Source: QHXW01 sp035280425 (GTDB lineage Bacteria > Acidobacteriota > Terriglobia > Bryobacterales > Bryobacteraceae). Taken from it: DNA of 64,000 bases. Under the pieces are notes generated by a model, which was not told the DNA's origin, searched no databases, and saw nothing but the letters and a program-made list of their open reading frames with translations. A program made the position numbers and the translations under genes. The stretch covers positions 62,001 through 126,000 of the forward strand of contig DATEFW010000044.1 of NCBI GenBank assembly GCA_035280425.1. The letters run 5' to 3'. Of the stretch, positions 22,940 to 30,799 are shown piece after piece. Every line of letters starts with the position of its first letter. The stretch's first letter is position 1.

Positions 22940-23533
22940 TTGCAGCGAACCATTTTGCTCGGCGCGGTTCTGGCGGGGGCCATTGCCTTGGCCGGCGGCC
23001 CGTCCCAGGATCCGCAGTTCACGAAAGACAACCAGTTGCTCCGGCCGGCCAACTACCGCGAATGGATCTACGTCACCACCGGAGTGGGGATGAGCTATAC
23101 CCCCGAAAAGAAGCCGGCCGCCAATCCTGAATTCGACAATATATTCGTGACGCCCGCGGCTTATCGTGCGTTCCTCGAGACCGGAAAGTGGCCGGACAAG
23201 ACCATGTTCGTGCTGGAGGTCCGCTCCTCGGCGTCGCATGGCTCCATCAACCAGGGCGGACATTTTCAGAGCGACCTGGTTTCTGTCGAAGCCGCGGTGA
23301 AAGATGAGTCGCGATTCCCGGAAAAATGGGCCTACTTCAGTTTCGGCGGTCCGAAACCCCGCGCGACTGCCGAAGCGTTTCCAGCCGAGATGTGCCACAG
23401 TTGCCACGGTAAGCACGGGGCCGTTGACAGCACGTTCGTGCAGTTCTATCCGACGCTGCTGGAGGTGGCAAAAGCCAAGGGAACGTTAAAGACGGGCGCG
23501 AGCGAACCCAGCCCGCACGGACCCTCGAAGTAG
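22940..23533 (+). CDS. Cytochrome P460 family protein
   Basis: Start TTG 22940, placed seven bases after AGGAG (22928-22932); the ATG-like start at 22868 would add a non-signal leader. The ~197-residue product has a signal peptide (RTILLGAVLAGAIALAGG), then NYREWIYVTTGVGMSY and NIFVTPAAYRAFLETGKWPD, and a C-terminal haem-binding CHSCH (152-156). This is the order seen in cytochrome P460/hydroxylamine-oxidising proteins, although many relatives act simply as periplasmic haem proteins. The Lys crosslink typical of true P460 cannot be confirmed here. Confidence 0.85.
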   Translation: MQRTILLGAVLAGAIALAGGPSQDPQFTKDNQLLRPANYREWIYVTTGVGMSYTPEKKPAANPEFDNIFVTPAAYRAFLETGKWPDKTMFVLEVRSSASHGSINQGGHFQSDLVSVEAAVKDESRFPEKWAYFSFGGPKPRATAEAFPAEMCHSCHGKHGAVDSTFVQFYPTLLEVAKAKGTLKTGASEPSPHGPSK

Positions 23534-23540
23534 AACGCTT

Positions 23541-23894
23541 TCAACTCGGATCGAAGTGCCGGTCGATATAAATCCAGATCACACGCGATAGCCGGACGAC
23601 GACGGGAACAAAAGGCAAATAAGCGATCGTCGCGCCCGCCAGTGCCGCGCCTAGCGTCCAGTGGGCCAGCCGCCAGAAAATCAGCACGAGCGCCAGCACC
23701 GGCGGGATCGAGAGCCCGTAGCTGACGTACATCGCTCCGATGAAATAGCCCTGTTCGTTGCGATCGAATTTCAAATGGCAGACCGGACAGGCATCATTCA
23801 AAGAGAGCCATCCGCGCGGGGTAAATGGCCGATAGATCGGTCCCTGGCGGCATCGCGGGCAGACGTGGCGCAGAATGCCTTCGATGGCGGACAT
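23541..23894 (-). CDS. DUF983 membrane protein
   Basis: A 117-residue protein with two CxxC pairs, CPRC (12-15) and CPVC (36-39), which form an N-terminal zinc ribbon, the phrase DRNEQGYFIGAMYVSYG, and two or three transmembrane helices (LALVLIFWRLAHW, ALAGATIAYLPFVPVVV). This is the standard DUF983 layout. Function unknown. It converges with the P460 gene and is 43 bases downstream of the ADOP permease gene, on the same strand. Confidence 0.88.
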   Translation of the reverse strand: MSAIEGILRHVCPRCRQGPIYRPFTPRGWLSLNDACPVCHLKFDRNEQGYFIGAMYVSYGLSIPPVLALVLIFWRLAHWTLGAALAGATIAYLPFVPVVVRLSRVIWIYIDRHFDPS

Positions 23895-23936
23895 GGCCTC
23901 ATCATATCGGAGATAGCGGCCAACGCGGCTCGGTGA

Positions 23937-26330
23937 TTATTCGAATCGCAGCGCGCGCACGGGATCGACTGCTGCCGCGCGGCGCGCCGGAACCAGGTTC
24001 GCGACGAGCGCCACGGCCGCGACTCCCAGGATCACCGCCAGATAGATGACTGGATCACGCGCGCTCAATCCAAATAGAAGCGACTGGAGCAGGCGGGCGG
24101 CCCAGAGGGTCGCGCCGAGGCCCAGAGCCACCGCGATCGATACCAGTAGCATGCCGCCGGCAACTACCTGCCGCAACACCTGGCCGGGGCGTGCGCCCAG
24201 CGCCATGCGAATGCCGATCTCGTGCGTGCGCTGGCTGACCGCGTACGATACGACTCCGTAAATTCCCGCGGAGGCCAGGATCAAGGCGACCACAGCAAAC
24301 GCGCCGAACAGCCAGGAATACGCGCGGCGGGCCCAGAGCGAGCGGTCGATGGTTTCCGTCATGGTCTGGATACGGAACATGGGCAGATCGCGATCCATTT
24401 GCCCTAAAATTTCGCGCGCGGGCGCGACCAGGCTCACTGGATCCACGGCCGCCCGCAGCACGATGGCCATCGTGTCCCAAGGGACCTGGGGATAGGGCAC
24501 GAAAACGTTCGGGCGCATTTCCTGATCGAGCCCGTAATGCTTCACATCGCGTGTGACGCCGACCACCTTCATCCATTTGTCTTTTTCCCAGCTATAACGG
24601 ATGCGCCGGCCGATTACACTCTGCGGGTTGCGCACATCCGGCCAGTATTGTTTGAGAAAACTCTGGTTGACGATCGCGGCTTCGAGGCCGGTCTGGCCGT
24701 CGCGCTCGTCAAACGGCCGCCCGGCCAGGAATGTCATGCCGATGGCATCGAAATATCCAGGCGTCGCGACGACTTGCAGCACTACCGGGTCGGCTTCGTT
24801 GGGACCGAGTTCGCGGCCGCCTTCGGCGCGAAAGAACCACCCGGAGTGGCCCATGAAGGGAGGGTTGGAAGCAGCGCCGGCCGACTTCACGCCCCGTACT
24901 TCGCGGAGCCTGCCGAGCAGATTCCGGACGAATGCGGTTTTCTGTTCGTTCTTGCTGTAGCCGGCGTCGGGAAGGGAAATGCGCCAGGTGATCACGTTTT
25001 CCGGGCGGAAGCCTGGATCGACGTTTAATACCTTGCGAAAGGCCCCGGCCAGCAGTCCGGCGCTGATCAGCAGCATGAGAGCGAGAGCAATCTCGCAAAC
25101 CACCAGCGCGCCGAGAACGCCGCGGCGGCCGCGTGTGAGCGAAGAGCGCGGGCCTGCCTCCTGCAACGAAGCGCGCGTATCGATAGCCGCGGTTTGGAGC
25201 GCCGGCACGACTCCGAACAGCACCGCCGCCGCTGCGGTGATTGCCACGCAGAAAACCGCGAAGCGCGCATCCATCGAAAAACTCAACCAGGCCGGCAGTT
25301 GATCCGCGGGCATCAGCGAGATCATGCCGCGCAGGCCGGCGGCGCCGGTGAGCACTCCCAGAATTGCGCCGGCCGCCGCGAGCAGCAGGCTTTCGGCCAG
25401 CAGATACCGAACGATCTCGCCGCGCGACGCACCGAGCGCCGTCCGGATCGCCACCTCGCGCGATCGCGAAGACCCGCGCACCATCATCAGAGCGGCGATG
25501 TTGACGCAGGCGATCAGCAACACGATACCAACACCGGCGAGCAGGATATTCGTGACCGCACGGAAATCGCCGAGGTAACGGTCGCGAAGAGGCGCGATCA
25601 CCGGCGCCGTGATGTCGTTTTTCATCGCGCGGTGGACGCTCAGCAGATTGGCACGGGCGCGCTCGATGGAAACGCCGTGCTTGAGCCGCCCGACTCCGTT
25701 CAAAAAATATCCGCCGCGCGTGACGTCGCCGGCCAGCGGCACCCACAGATCGGCCTGCGACGGGAACACGGCCTCGCGCGGAAGAACGCCCACAATCGGA
25801 TGCGGCTCGTCGTCCAGCTTGAGCACGCGCCCGATCACGTTGGGATCGCCGTGAAATTGCCGGAGCCAGAGGTTGTAGCCGAGCATCACGGCCTTCGGCC
25901 CGCTGTGCTGGTCTTCGGCGGGAGTGAAATTCCGGCCCAGCGCAGGCTTGAGCTTGAGGACGTCGAGCAGATCGTAAGTGACGGCGGCGCCTTGAACACG
26001 CTGCGCCTGGCCAAGTCCGGAAAGATTCATGCTGTTGTTGCTGAAGAATCCCATGCCGTCGAACGTGGTGTTCTCTTTGCGCCAGGCGCGGTAATCGGCA
26101 ACGGAGACCCCGACGTACTTCAGGTGCCAGTTGGGCGCGGTTTCATCGAGATCCACCAGCCGATCGGGCTCGGCGAACGGCAGCGGCCGCAAAAACATGC
26201 CGTTGAAGATGCTGAAAATGGCGACATTGCCGCCGATTCCGAGCGCAAGCATCCCGACTACCATCAAGCTGAATCCCGGTTTCGTCCTAAGGGTTCGAGC
26301 GGCGATCTTCAGATCGCGAGCAAGGGACAT
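23937..26330 (-). CDS. ADOP-type MacB/FtsX permease (no ATPase domain)
   Basis: A 797-residue Acidobacterial duplicated orphan permease: two copies of the MacB periplasmic core plus FtsX repeat, with no nucleotide-binding domain. The first half starts MSLARDLKIAARTLRTKPGF with a membrane helix and the core domain, then a three-helix FtsX part with RSREVAIRTALGASRGEIVR. The second half repeats this with THEIGIRMALGARPGQVL, ending ARRAAAVDPVRALRFE. These proteins resemble export pumps for peptides or lipids, but the partner ATPase is unknown; none is nearby. It lacks the N-terminal prefix domain seen in the copy at 48974. Confidence 0.93.
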   Translation of the reverse strand: MSLARDLKIAARTLRTKPGFSLMVVGMLALGIGGNVAIFSIFNGMFLRPLPFAEPDRLVDLDETAPNWHLKYVGVSVADYRAWRKENTTFDGMGFFSNNSMNLSGLGQAQRVQGAAVTYDLLDVLKLKPALGRNFTPAEDQHSGPKAVMLGYNLWLRQFHGDPNVIGRVLKLDDEPHPIVGVLPREAVFPSQADLWVPLAGDVTRGGYFLNGVGRLKHGVSIERARANLLSVHRAMKNDITAPVIAPLRDRYLGDFRAVTNILLAGVGIVLLIACVNIAALMMVRGSSRSREVAIRTALGASRGEIVRYLLAESLLLAAAGAILGVLTGAAGLRGMISLMPADQLPAWLSFSMDARFAVFCVAITAAAAVLFGVVPALQTAAIDTRASLQEAGPRSSLTRGRRGVLGALVVCEIALALMLLISAGLLAGAFRKVLNVDPGFRPENVITWRISLPDAGYSKNEQKTAFVRNLLGRLREVRGVKSAGAASNPPFMGHSGWFFRAEGGRELGPNEADPVVLQVVATPGYFDAIGMTFLAGRPFDERDGQTGLEAAIVNQSFLKQYWPDVRNPQSVIGRRIRYSWEKDKWMKVVGVTRDVKHYGLDQEMRPNVFVPYPQVPWDTMAIVLRAAVDPVSLVAPAREILGQMDRDLPMFRIQTMTETIDRSLWARRAYSWLFGAFAVVALILASAGIYGVVSYAVSQRTHEIGIRMALGARPGQVLRQVVAGGMLLVSIAVALGLGATLWAARLLQSLLFGLSARDPVIYLAVILGVAAVALVANLVPARRAAAVDPVRALRFE

Positions 26331-26407
26331 AGCTCCGCCTTTCCGGACAATTTAGACGACGGCGGCGGGATTCGGTTGGCAAGGTGCAACAGCAACCCTT
26401 CTTAGAC

Positions 26408-27754
26408 CTACCCCACCTCCGGGTGCACCCACGGCGCGCGGTACGGCCGCCTGAGCAGCGCGTTGGCTTCCTCGTCGCCCGGGACGCGCTGAGATGCTGC
26501 GTCCCAGGTGAGCGAGCGGCCGAGCTTCATCGAGAGATTCGCCAGGATGCAACTGGCCGTCGAGATGTGGCCCTGCTCGATATCGGCGACCGGTTTGCCG
26601 CGCGAGTCGATCGCGGCGAGCAGGTTCAGCATGTGGTGGCGAATGGCGGGGGCGACGTGGCGCTCCAGATCCTTCTCGGTCCGGTCCTCGGGATATTTTT
26701 CGAATTCGTACGTGACGTCGCGATGCACCGGCTTTCCTTTGCCGCCCTCCGGAATGAAATCGTAGCTGTAGACGCTGGCCTTGAGGGTGCCTTTATCGCC
26801 GTAGAACGTGGCGCCCCAAGCGTACTTGGGATCGGGCGCATCGCCCCAGGTGCGGTGCTGCCAGACGATCCGCAGATCGGGATAATCGAACGTCGCGGTC
26901 TGGGTGTCGGAGATGTTGGCCTTGCTTTTCTTGTCGACGAAAATGCCGCCGGTCGAAGAAACGCGCGTGGGCCAGCCGAGGTCCATCATCCAGCGCACCA
27001 TGTCGAACATATGGATGCACATGTCGCCCACGATGCCGTTGCCGTATTCCATGAAGGCCCGCCAGCCGCGCGGATGCACCAGCTTGTTATAGGGGCGCAT
27101 GGGCGCCGGGCCGGTCCACATTTCGTAGTCCAGATAGGGCGGCGGATCGGTATCCGGCGGATTCTCGGTGGCGCGCATATGGTAATAGCAATAAATCTCG
27201 ACCAGCGCGATCTTGCCGAGCTTGCCGGGCTTGATGAATTCGTTCATGGCCTCTTCCAGGTGCGGCGTGCTGCGCCGCTGGGTGCCCACCTGCACGACGC
27301 GCTGATGTTTGCGCGCGGCCGCCAGCATGGCCTCGCCCTCGGCGATGTCCACGCTGATGGGCTTCTGGACATAGATGTCGGCGCCCGATTCGCACGCGGC
27401 GATCATGGGCAGGGCGTGCCAGTGATCAGGCGTGGCGACTTCGACGATGTCGAGATCGCGCTCCTTGAGCATGTCGCGATAATCGTGATACGTGCGCGGT
27501 TTCTTTTTCGAGAGCTGGCGCGACGCCACGATCTCGGCGGCCTCGGCGACCATGTGGCGGTCCACGTCGCACAGCGAGACGACTTCGACCGGCGCGACCT
27601 GGATCAGGCGCAGCAGGTCGCATTTGCCGTACCAGCCGCAGCCGATGAGCCCGACGCGTCGCGGCTTCTGATCGGCGAACGGTGCGGCATAAGACCGGTT
27701 GGCGGCCAGCGCGAGGCCCGCGCCGGCTGTGGAGAGAAATTGACGGCGATTCAT
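26408..27754 (-). CDS. Gfo/Idh/MocA family oxidoreductase, Tat-exported
   Basis: Start ATG 27754 (MNRRQFLSTAGAGLALA, a Tat leader) with AGGAG before it; a longer in-frame start at 27796 lacks a ribosome site. The ~448-residue protein has a Rossmann N-terminus (RRVGLIGCGWYGKCDLLRLI), VATPDHWHALPMIAACESG and VQKPISVDIAEGEAML, the EKP-like motif of this family (QKP here). Members are NAD(P)-dependent sugar dehydrogenases; exported versions act on sugars or glycans in the periplasm. The neighbouring epimerase gene, same strand and 84 bases upstream, suggests a shared sugar-conversion task. Confidence 0.9.
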   Translation of the reverse strand: MNRRQFLSTAGAGLALAANRSYAAPFADQKPRRVGLIGCGWYGKCDLLRLIQVAPVEVVSLCDVDRHMVAEAAEIVASRQLSKKKPRTYHDYRDMLKERDLDIVEVATPDHWHALPMIAACESGADIYVQKPISVDIAEGEAMLAAARKHQRVVQVGTQRRSTPHLEEAMNEFIKPGKLGKIALVEIYCYYHMRATENPPDTDPPPYLDYEMWTGPAPMRPYNKLVHPRGWRAFMEYGNGIVGDMCIHMFDMVRWMMDLGWPTRVSSTGGIFVDKKSKANISDTQTATFDYPDLRIVWQHRTWGDAPDPKYAWGATFYGDKGTLKASVYSYDFIPEGGKGKPVHRDVTYEFEKYPEDRTEKDLERHVAPAIRHHMLNLLAAIDSRGKPVADIEQGHISTASCILANLSMKLGRSLTWDAASQRVPGDEEANALLRRPYRAPWVHPEVG

Positions 27755-27838
27755 CCATGGCTCCTGGTTGTTTTTGGGAGAACTCTCAAGGAGCAAGTAT
27801 ATGCCGTGGCCCAGGCAGGATGGGGAAACGCCGCGTAG

Positions 27839-28741
27839 TTATATATACCGCTTCAGCTCGTCCACCACGTGCTGGACGCCGGCGTAAGGATCTCCTGCGC
27901 CTTCGAACTCGATCGAGTAGGCGCCTTGAAATCCCGCGGCCTTCGAAGTCTGCACGCATTGCGGGAAGTCGAAGGCCGTCTCATTGCCCTGCGCGTCGAA
28001 TTTCAGGCCTTTGGCGTGGCACACCGTGGGCGCGAACGGGAACAGGAGTTTGAGCCCTCTCTGGCGCGTGGCTTCGTCAGGGAAATTACCGAAATCGGGA
28101 AGAGCGCCGAGATTGCCGCCGACGGCTTTGAAGAGCTCGACCAGTTCCTCCGGGTGCTCCGAGCCCACCCCGCCGTGGTTTTCGATGATCACGTGAATCT
28201 TCTTCGAAGCCCCGTAGGAGGCGAGCGCGCGATACGAAGCGATGGTCGGCGCGAGATCGTTCGTATTGATCTTACCGGGATCGCAGCGCACCGATTGCGC
28301 GCCCAGTTCCCGCGCGACATCGATCCATTTCCGGCAGGCGGCCACACCGGCCTCGCGAATTTTCGAATCGGGATCCGAAAGGCCGCCCTCGGTCCACAGT
28401 TCTTTGATATCCACAGGAATGTTGACCAGCCGTGAGTGCGCGTGATCGAGACGCGATTTCAGATCGCGGATATACGAAGCCTCCGTCGAGATATGCGGAG
28501 CCACGATCTCCATGGCGTGCACGTGGTAGCGGTCGGCGATCATGTCGGGGAAGTCGCGCGCATCGAGTGGCCTGCCGGTGAGCGGCGGAGCGTCCTCGTC
28601 GCGCGTCGAGTTATAAAGATTGTGAAAACTCCAGGTCGAGATGGCGATGCGGCTGGTTTTTGCGTTTTGCGCCCCAGGCATCCTTGCCGCGGCTGCGAGG
28701 CCTGTGACCGCGGACTGCTTTAGAAACGTTCGTCGGTTCAT
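27839..28741 (-). CDS. Sugar phosphate isomerase/epimerase, Tat-exported
   Basis: A 300-residue TIM-barrel protein with a twin-arginine leader (MNRRTFLKQSAVTGLAAAAR). Metal-ligand stretches are visible at VIIENHGGVGSEHPEEL, LPDFGNFPDE, VCHAKGLKFD and YSIEFEGAGDPYAG. It is the second exported epimerase-like protein in the window and lies directly upstream of the exported Gfo/Idh/MocA gene. Such pairs commonly cooperate on a sugar after its oxidation. The substrate is unknown. Confidence 0.87.
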   Translation of the reverse strand: MNRRTFLKQSAVTGLAAAARMPGAQNAKTSRIAISTWSFHNLYNSTRDEDAPPLTGRPLDARDFPDMIADRYHVHAMEIVAPHISTEASYIRDLKSRLDHAHSRLVNIPVDIKELWTEGGLSDPDSKIREAGVAACRKWIDVARELGAQSVRCDPGKINTNDLAPTIASYRALASYGASKKIHVIIENHGGVGSEHPEELVELFKAVGGNLGALPDFGNFPDEATRQRGLKLLFPFAPTVCHAKGLKFDAQGNETAFDFPQCVQTSKAAGFQGAYSIEFEGAGDPYAGVQHVVDELKRYI

Positions 28742-28801
28742 CGGAATCCTTTGGATGTTTGAGCTAAAGCAATGATTATCGCATCGGCGCGATGCCGTAA
28801 A

Positions 28802-29335
28802 ATGAAAATCGGGATGCAGGCGCTCGAGTTCTGGAAAGCGGTCACCGTGGATCAGGCAAATTTACTCGAAAGGGTCATCGCGCTGCTCAATGAGCACCGT
28901 GTGAACTATTGCGTGATCGGCGGCCAGGCCGTAAATGCTTATGCGGAGCCTGTGGTCAGCCTGGACCTTGACCTCGCCATCGCGGTGGAAGATATGGCCA
29001 AGGTGGAGCGGTTGTTCGCCGATCGCTTTACCGTCAAGCGATTTCCGCGCAGCTTGAATATCACGATGGCCGGATCCAATCTGCGAGTCCAGTTGCAAAC
29101 CGACGCGCGCTATTCCGAATTCGTAAGCCGGTCCGAGGTGCGCGATGTGCTGGGCCTGAAGCTTCCCATAGCGCGCGTAGAAGACGTCCTCGAAGGCAAG
29201 ATCTGGGCTGCAATGGACTCAGAGCGCCGGGCGAGCAAGCGGCAGAAAGATCTGGCTGACATCGCACGGCTCATCGAGAATTATCCGCAATTGCGTGAAC
29301 GGGTTCCCGCTGAAATCCTTGCGCGGCTTGTCTAA
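28802..29335 (+). CDS. Nucleotidyltransferase-fold protein, AbiEii-like
   Basis: A ~177-residue protein; ATG 28802 (MKIGMQALEFWKAVT) or ATG 28814 are likelier starts than 28772. The core VIGGQAVNAYAEPVVS followed by LDLDLAIAV is the GG-x-DxD pattern of the nucleotidyltransferase fold, and ARVEDVLEGKIWAAMD with RRASKRQKDLADIARLIE matches the C-terminal part of AbiEii/MenT-like proteins. Members transfer nucleotides or act as toxins. No partner antitoxin gene is beside it. It is divergent from the epimerase gene. Confidence 0.72.
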   Translation: MKIGMQALEFWKAVTVDQANLLERVIALLNEHRVNYCVIGGQAVNAYAEPVVSLDLDLAIAVEDMAKVERLFADRFTVKRFPRSLNITMAGSNLRVQLQTDARYSEFVSRSEVRDVLGLKLPIARVEDVLEGKIWAAMDSERRASKRQKDLADIARLIENYPQLRERVPAEILARLV

Positions 29336-29413
29336 GAAAGACGCTCTATTTTCGGCGCAAATTTTACTGTAAACCGCGTTTATCTACTATCGGCAGCATT
29401 GTCTTTTTAACTA

Positions 29414-29440
29414 CAGGAGGCGTAATCTCCTGGTTAGGAG
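29414..29440 (+). promoter_or_regulatory. Possible alternating hairpin over a ribosome-binding site
   Basis: Three short blocks stand in order: CAGGAG (29414-29419), CTCCTG (29427-29432) and AGGAG (29436-29440). The last is the ribosome site of the GTG start at 29446, five bases on. The middle block can pair with either neighbour, so one hairpin hides the ribosome site and the other frees it. The pairing is direct from the sequence; regulation is inference. Confidence 0.45.
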
Positions 29441-29445
29441 CAATC

Positions 29446-29976
29446 GTGGACGCGCTAACTTTAGCAACGGCAGCAGCGTTCGTGGTCTTATGCGTGGGGT
29501 TCAGTGTGCTGTTCGCCCGCCTGACCGCGAGAGCCCCCAAAGCTGCTCTGAGCGCCGATGTTGACGCCCCGTTTTCGCCTGAGCGCTACAAAGTGATGGA
29601 GCGGCTGCTCGACGAGCACGATTGCCACATGTTTTTTGAGCGAACCCATAGCCGCGCGATGGAGCGTCAATTCCGTCTCCGCCGCATCCGCATATTCCGT
29701 GAGTACCTGCGCCAGCTTTCCGCCGATTTCCGGCGCGTAACCAGGGCCGTGAAGCTCGTGATGGTGGGCGCCCCGGTGGACCGGCTGGATCTGGCACGCG
29801 TGCTGATGAAACAGCAAATCACGTTTGCCGCCGCCATGGTTTCAGTCGAGTACCGGCTGTTTCTTTACCGTCACGATTGGGGTGGAGTGAACACCGCGCG
29901 CCTCACCGAATCGGTGCGGCAGCTCCGCGACCAGTTGCAGTCCGTTACCGCGCTCGCCCAGCCGGCCGCCGCATAG
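29446..29976 (+). CDS. Single-span membrane hypothetical protein
   Basis: A 176-residue protein starting at GTG 29446 with AGGAG five bases before. It has one N-terminal membrane helix (DALTLATAAAFVVLCVGFSV) and a cytoplasmic, Arg-rich helical part (RYKVMERLLDEHDCHMFFER, MERQFRLRRIRIFREYLRQL). No known domain was recognised. Its translation may be controlled by the hairpins described at 29414. The 110 bases upstream include an AT-rich segment that could hold the promoter. Confidence 0.65.
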   Translation: MDALTLATAAAFVVLCVGFSVLFARLTARAPKAALSADVDAPFSPERYKVMERLLDEHDCHMFFERTHSRAMERQFRLRRIRIFREYLRQLSADFRRVTRAVKLVMVGAPVDRLDLARVLMKQQITFAAAMVSVEYRLFLYRHDWGGVNTARLTESVRQLRDQLQSVTALAQPAAA

Positions 29977-30037
29977 CGACCGGCCCGATCAATGCCAACA
30001 CGTCCGAGTTCGACAGCAGTCCGCTGTTAGTGTTTTC

Positions 30038-30065
30038 GTGTTACACTGACTTTGTGTTACGCAAC
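30038..30065 (+). promoter_or_regulatory. Repeated GTGTTAC boxes before the antitoxin gene
   Basis: GTGTTAC occurs at 30038-30044 and again at 30054-30060. The first lies in the palindrome GTGTTACAC, and the second in TGTTACGCAACA just before ATG 30066. Paired boxes directly upstream of a VapB-type gene fit an autoregulatory operator. Seen in sequence; binding is inferred. Confidence 0.4.
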
Positions 30066-30287
30066 ATGACCATTACGGTCGATGAAGAAGTCGCGCGCTG
30101 GGCACGCAAGAAGGCAGCCGAGGAGAACACATCCGTTTCCCGCCTCGTTGGTCAAATGCTGGAAGATCGGATGCGTCTCAGCGATGATTACTGGCGAGCG
30201 TACCGGCGCTGGCGAAGGATCGGACCGATGCCAGGAATCGATGCCGCTCACAGGATAAGCCGGGACCGGACCCATGAGCGCCGTTGA
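30066..30287 (+). CDS. Ribbon-helix-helix antitoxin (VapB-like)
   Basis: A 73-residue protein, MTITVDEEVARWARKKAAEE at the start, followed by NTSVSRLVGQMLEDRMRLSD: the strand-helix-helix pattern of CopG/Arc-type DNA-binding antitoxins. The C-terminal half (YWRAYRRWRRIGPMPGIDA) is basic and should wrap the toxin. Its 3' end overlaps the PIN-domain toxin gene by 14 bases, the standard order for a type II pair. Confidence 0.75.
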   Translation: MTITVDEEVARWARKKAAEENTSVSRLVGQMLEDRMRLSDDYWRAYRRWRRIGPMPGIDAAHRISRDRTHERR

Positions 30288-30726
30288 GCGCTTCTTCGTC
30301 GATACTAACGTCCTGCTCTACGCCGCTGATCCGGCCGACCCTTCCAAACGGGAGACGGCCACCTTGTGGCTGACCGCTCTCTGGAAGCACGCGGCTGGGC
30401 GGATTAGCTGGCAGGTGCTCCACGAATTTTATGTCAATGCGGTCAGAAAAATGCAGGTTTCGGTCCCCAAGGCTCGCGCCACGGTCGAGACTTTCGCGCA
30501 GTGGCAACCCGTGGATACCGGAATGCCGCTGGTTCAAAGAGCATGGCACTGGATGGACAAAGCTGAACTTTCGTACTGGGACAGCCTGATTGTGGCAGCG
30601 GCCGAGAGGATTTCCTGTGCTTATCTGTTGAGCGAGGATTTCCAGGCGGGACAACAGTTCGATCATGTCACGGTCATAAATCCATTCCATACGTTGCCAC
30701 GTGAGTTCGCATTTTTCAGCCGGTAA
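30274..30726 (+). CDS. PIN-domain toxin (VapC-like)
   Basis: A 150-residue PIN-domain RNase. The acidic catalytic residues are present: D10 in FFVDTNVLLYAAD, E51 in QVLHEFYVNAV, D103 in YWDSLIVAAA and E121/D122 in LLSEDFQAG. VapC toxins cut tRNA or rRNA when freed from their VapB antitoxin. The overlap with the antitoxin gene ensures joint expression. All key residues are intact, in contrast to the broken module at 16868. Confidence 0.88.
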   Translation: MSAVERFFVDTNVLLYAADPADPSKRETATLWLTALWKHAAGRISWQVLHEFYVNAVRKMQVSVPKARATVETFAQWQPVDTGMPLVQRAWHWMDKAELSYWDSLIVAAAERISCAYLLSEDFQAGQQFDHVTVINPFHTLPREFAFFSR

Positions 30727-30799
30727 ATGACACTGTCTCGCCGTGCCACCTTGTTCGCCCCGTCAAATTCCCCGAGCGGTTTCCAGAACGAATCTGTAG

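Noticed and set aside
26384..27838. 484-codon plus-strand frame opposite the Gfo/Idh/MocA gene
   Set aside because: Antisense shadow with no start signal or domain; the minus-strand gene has a Tat leader and oxidoreductase motifs.
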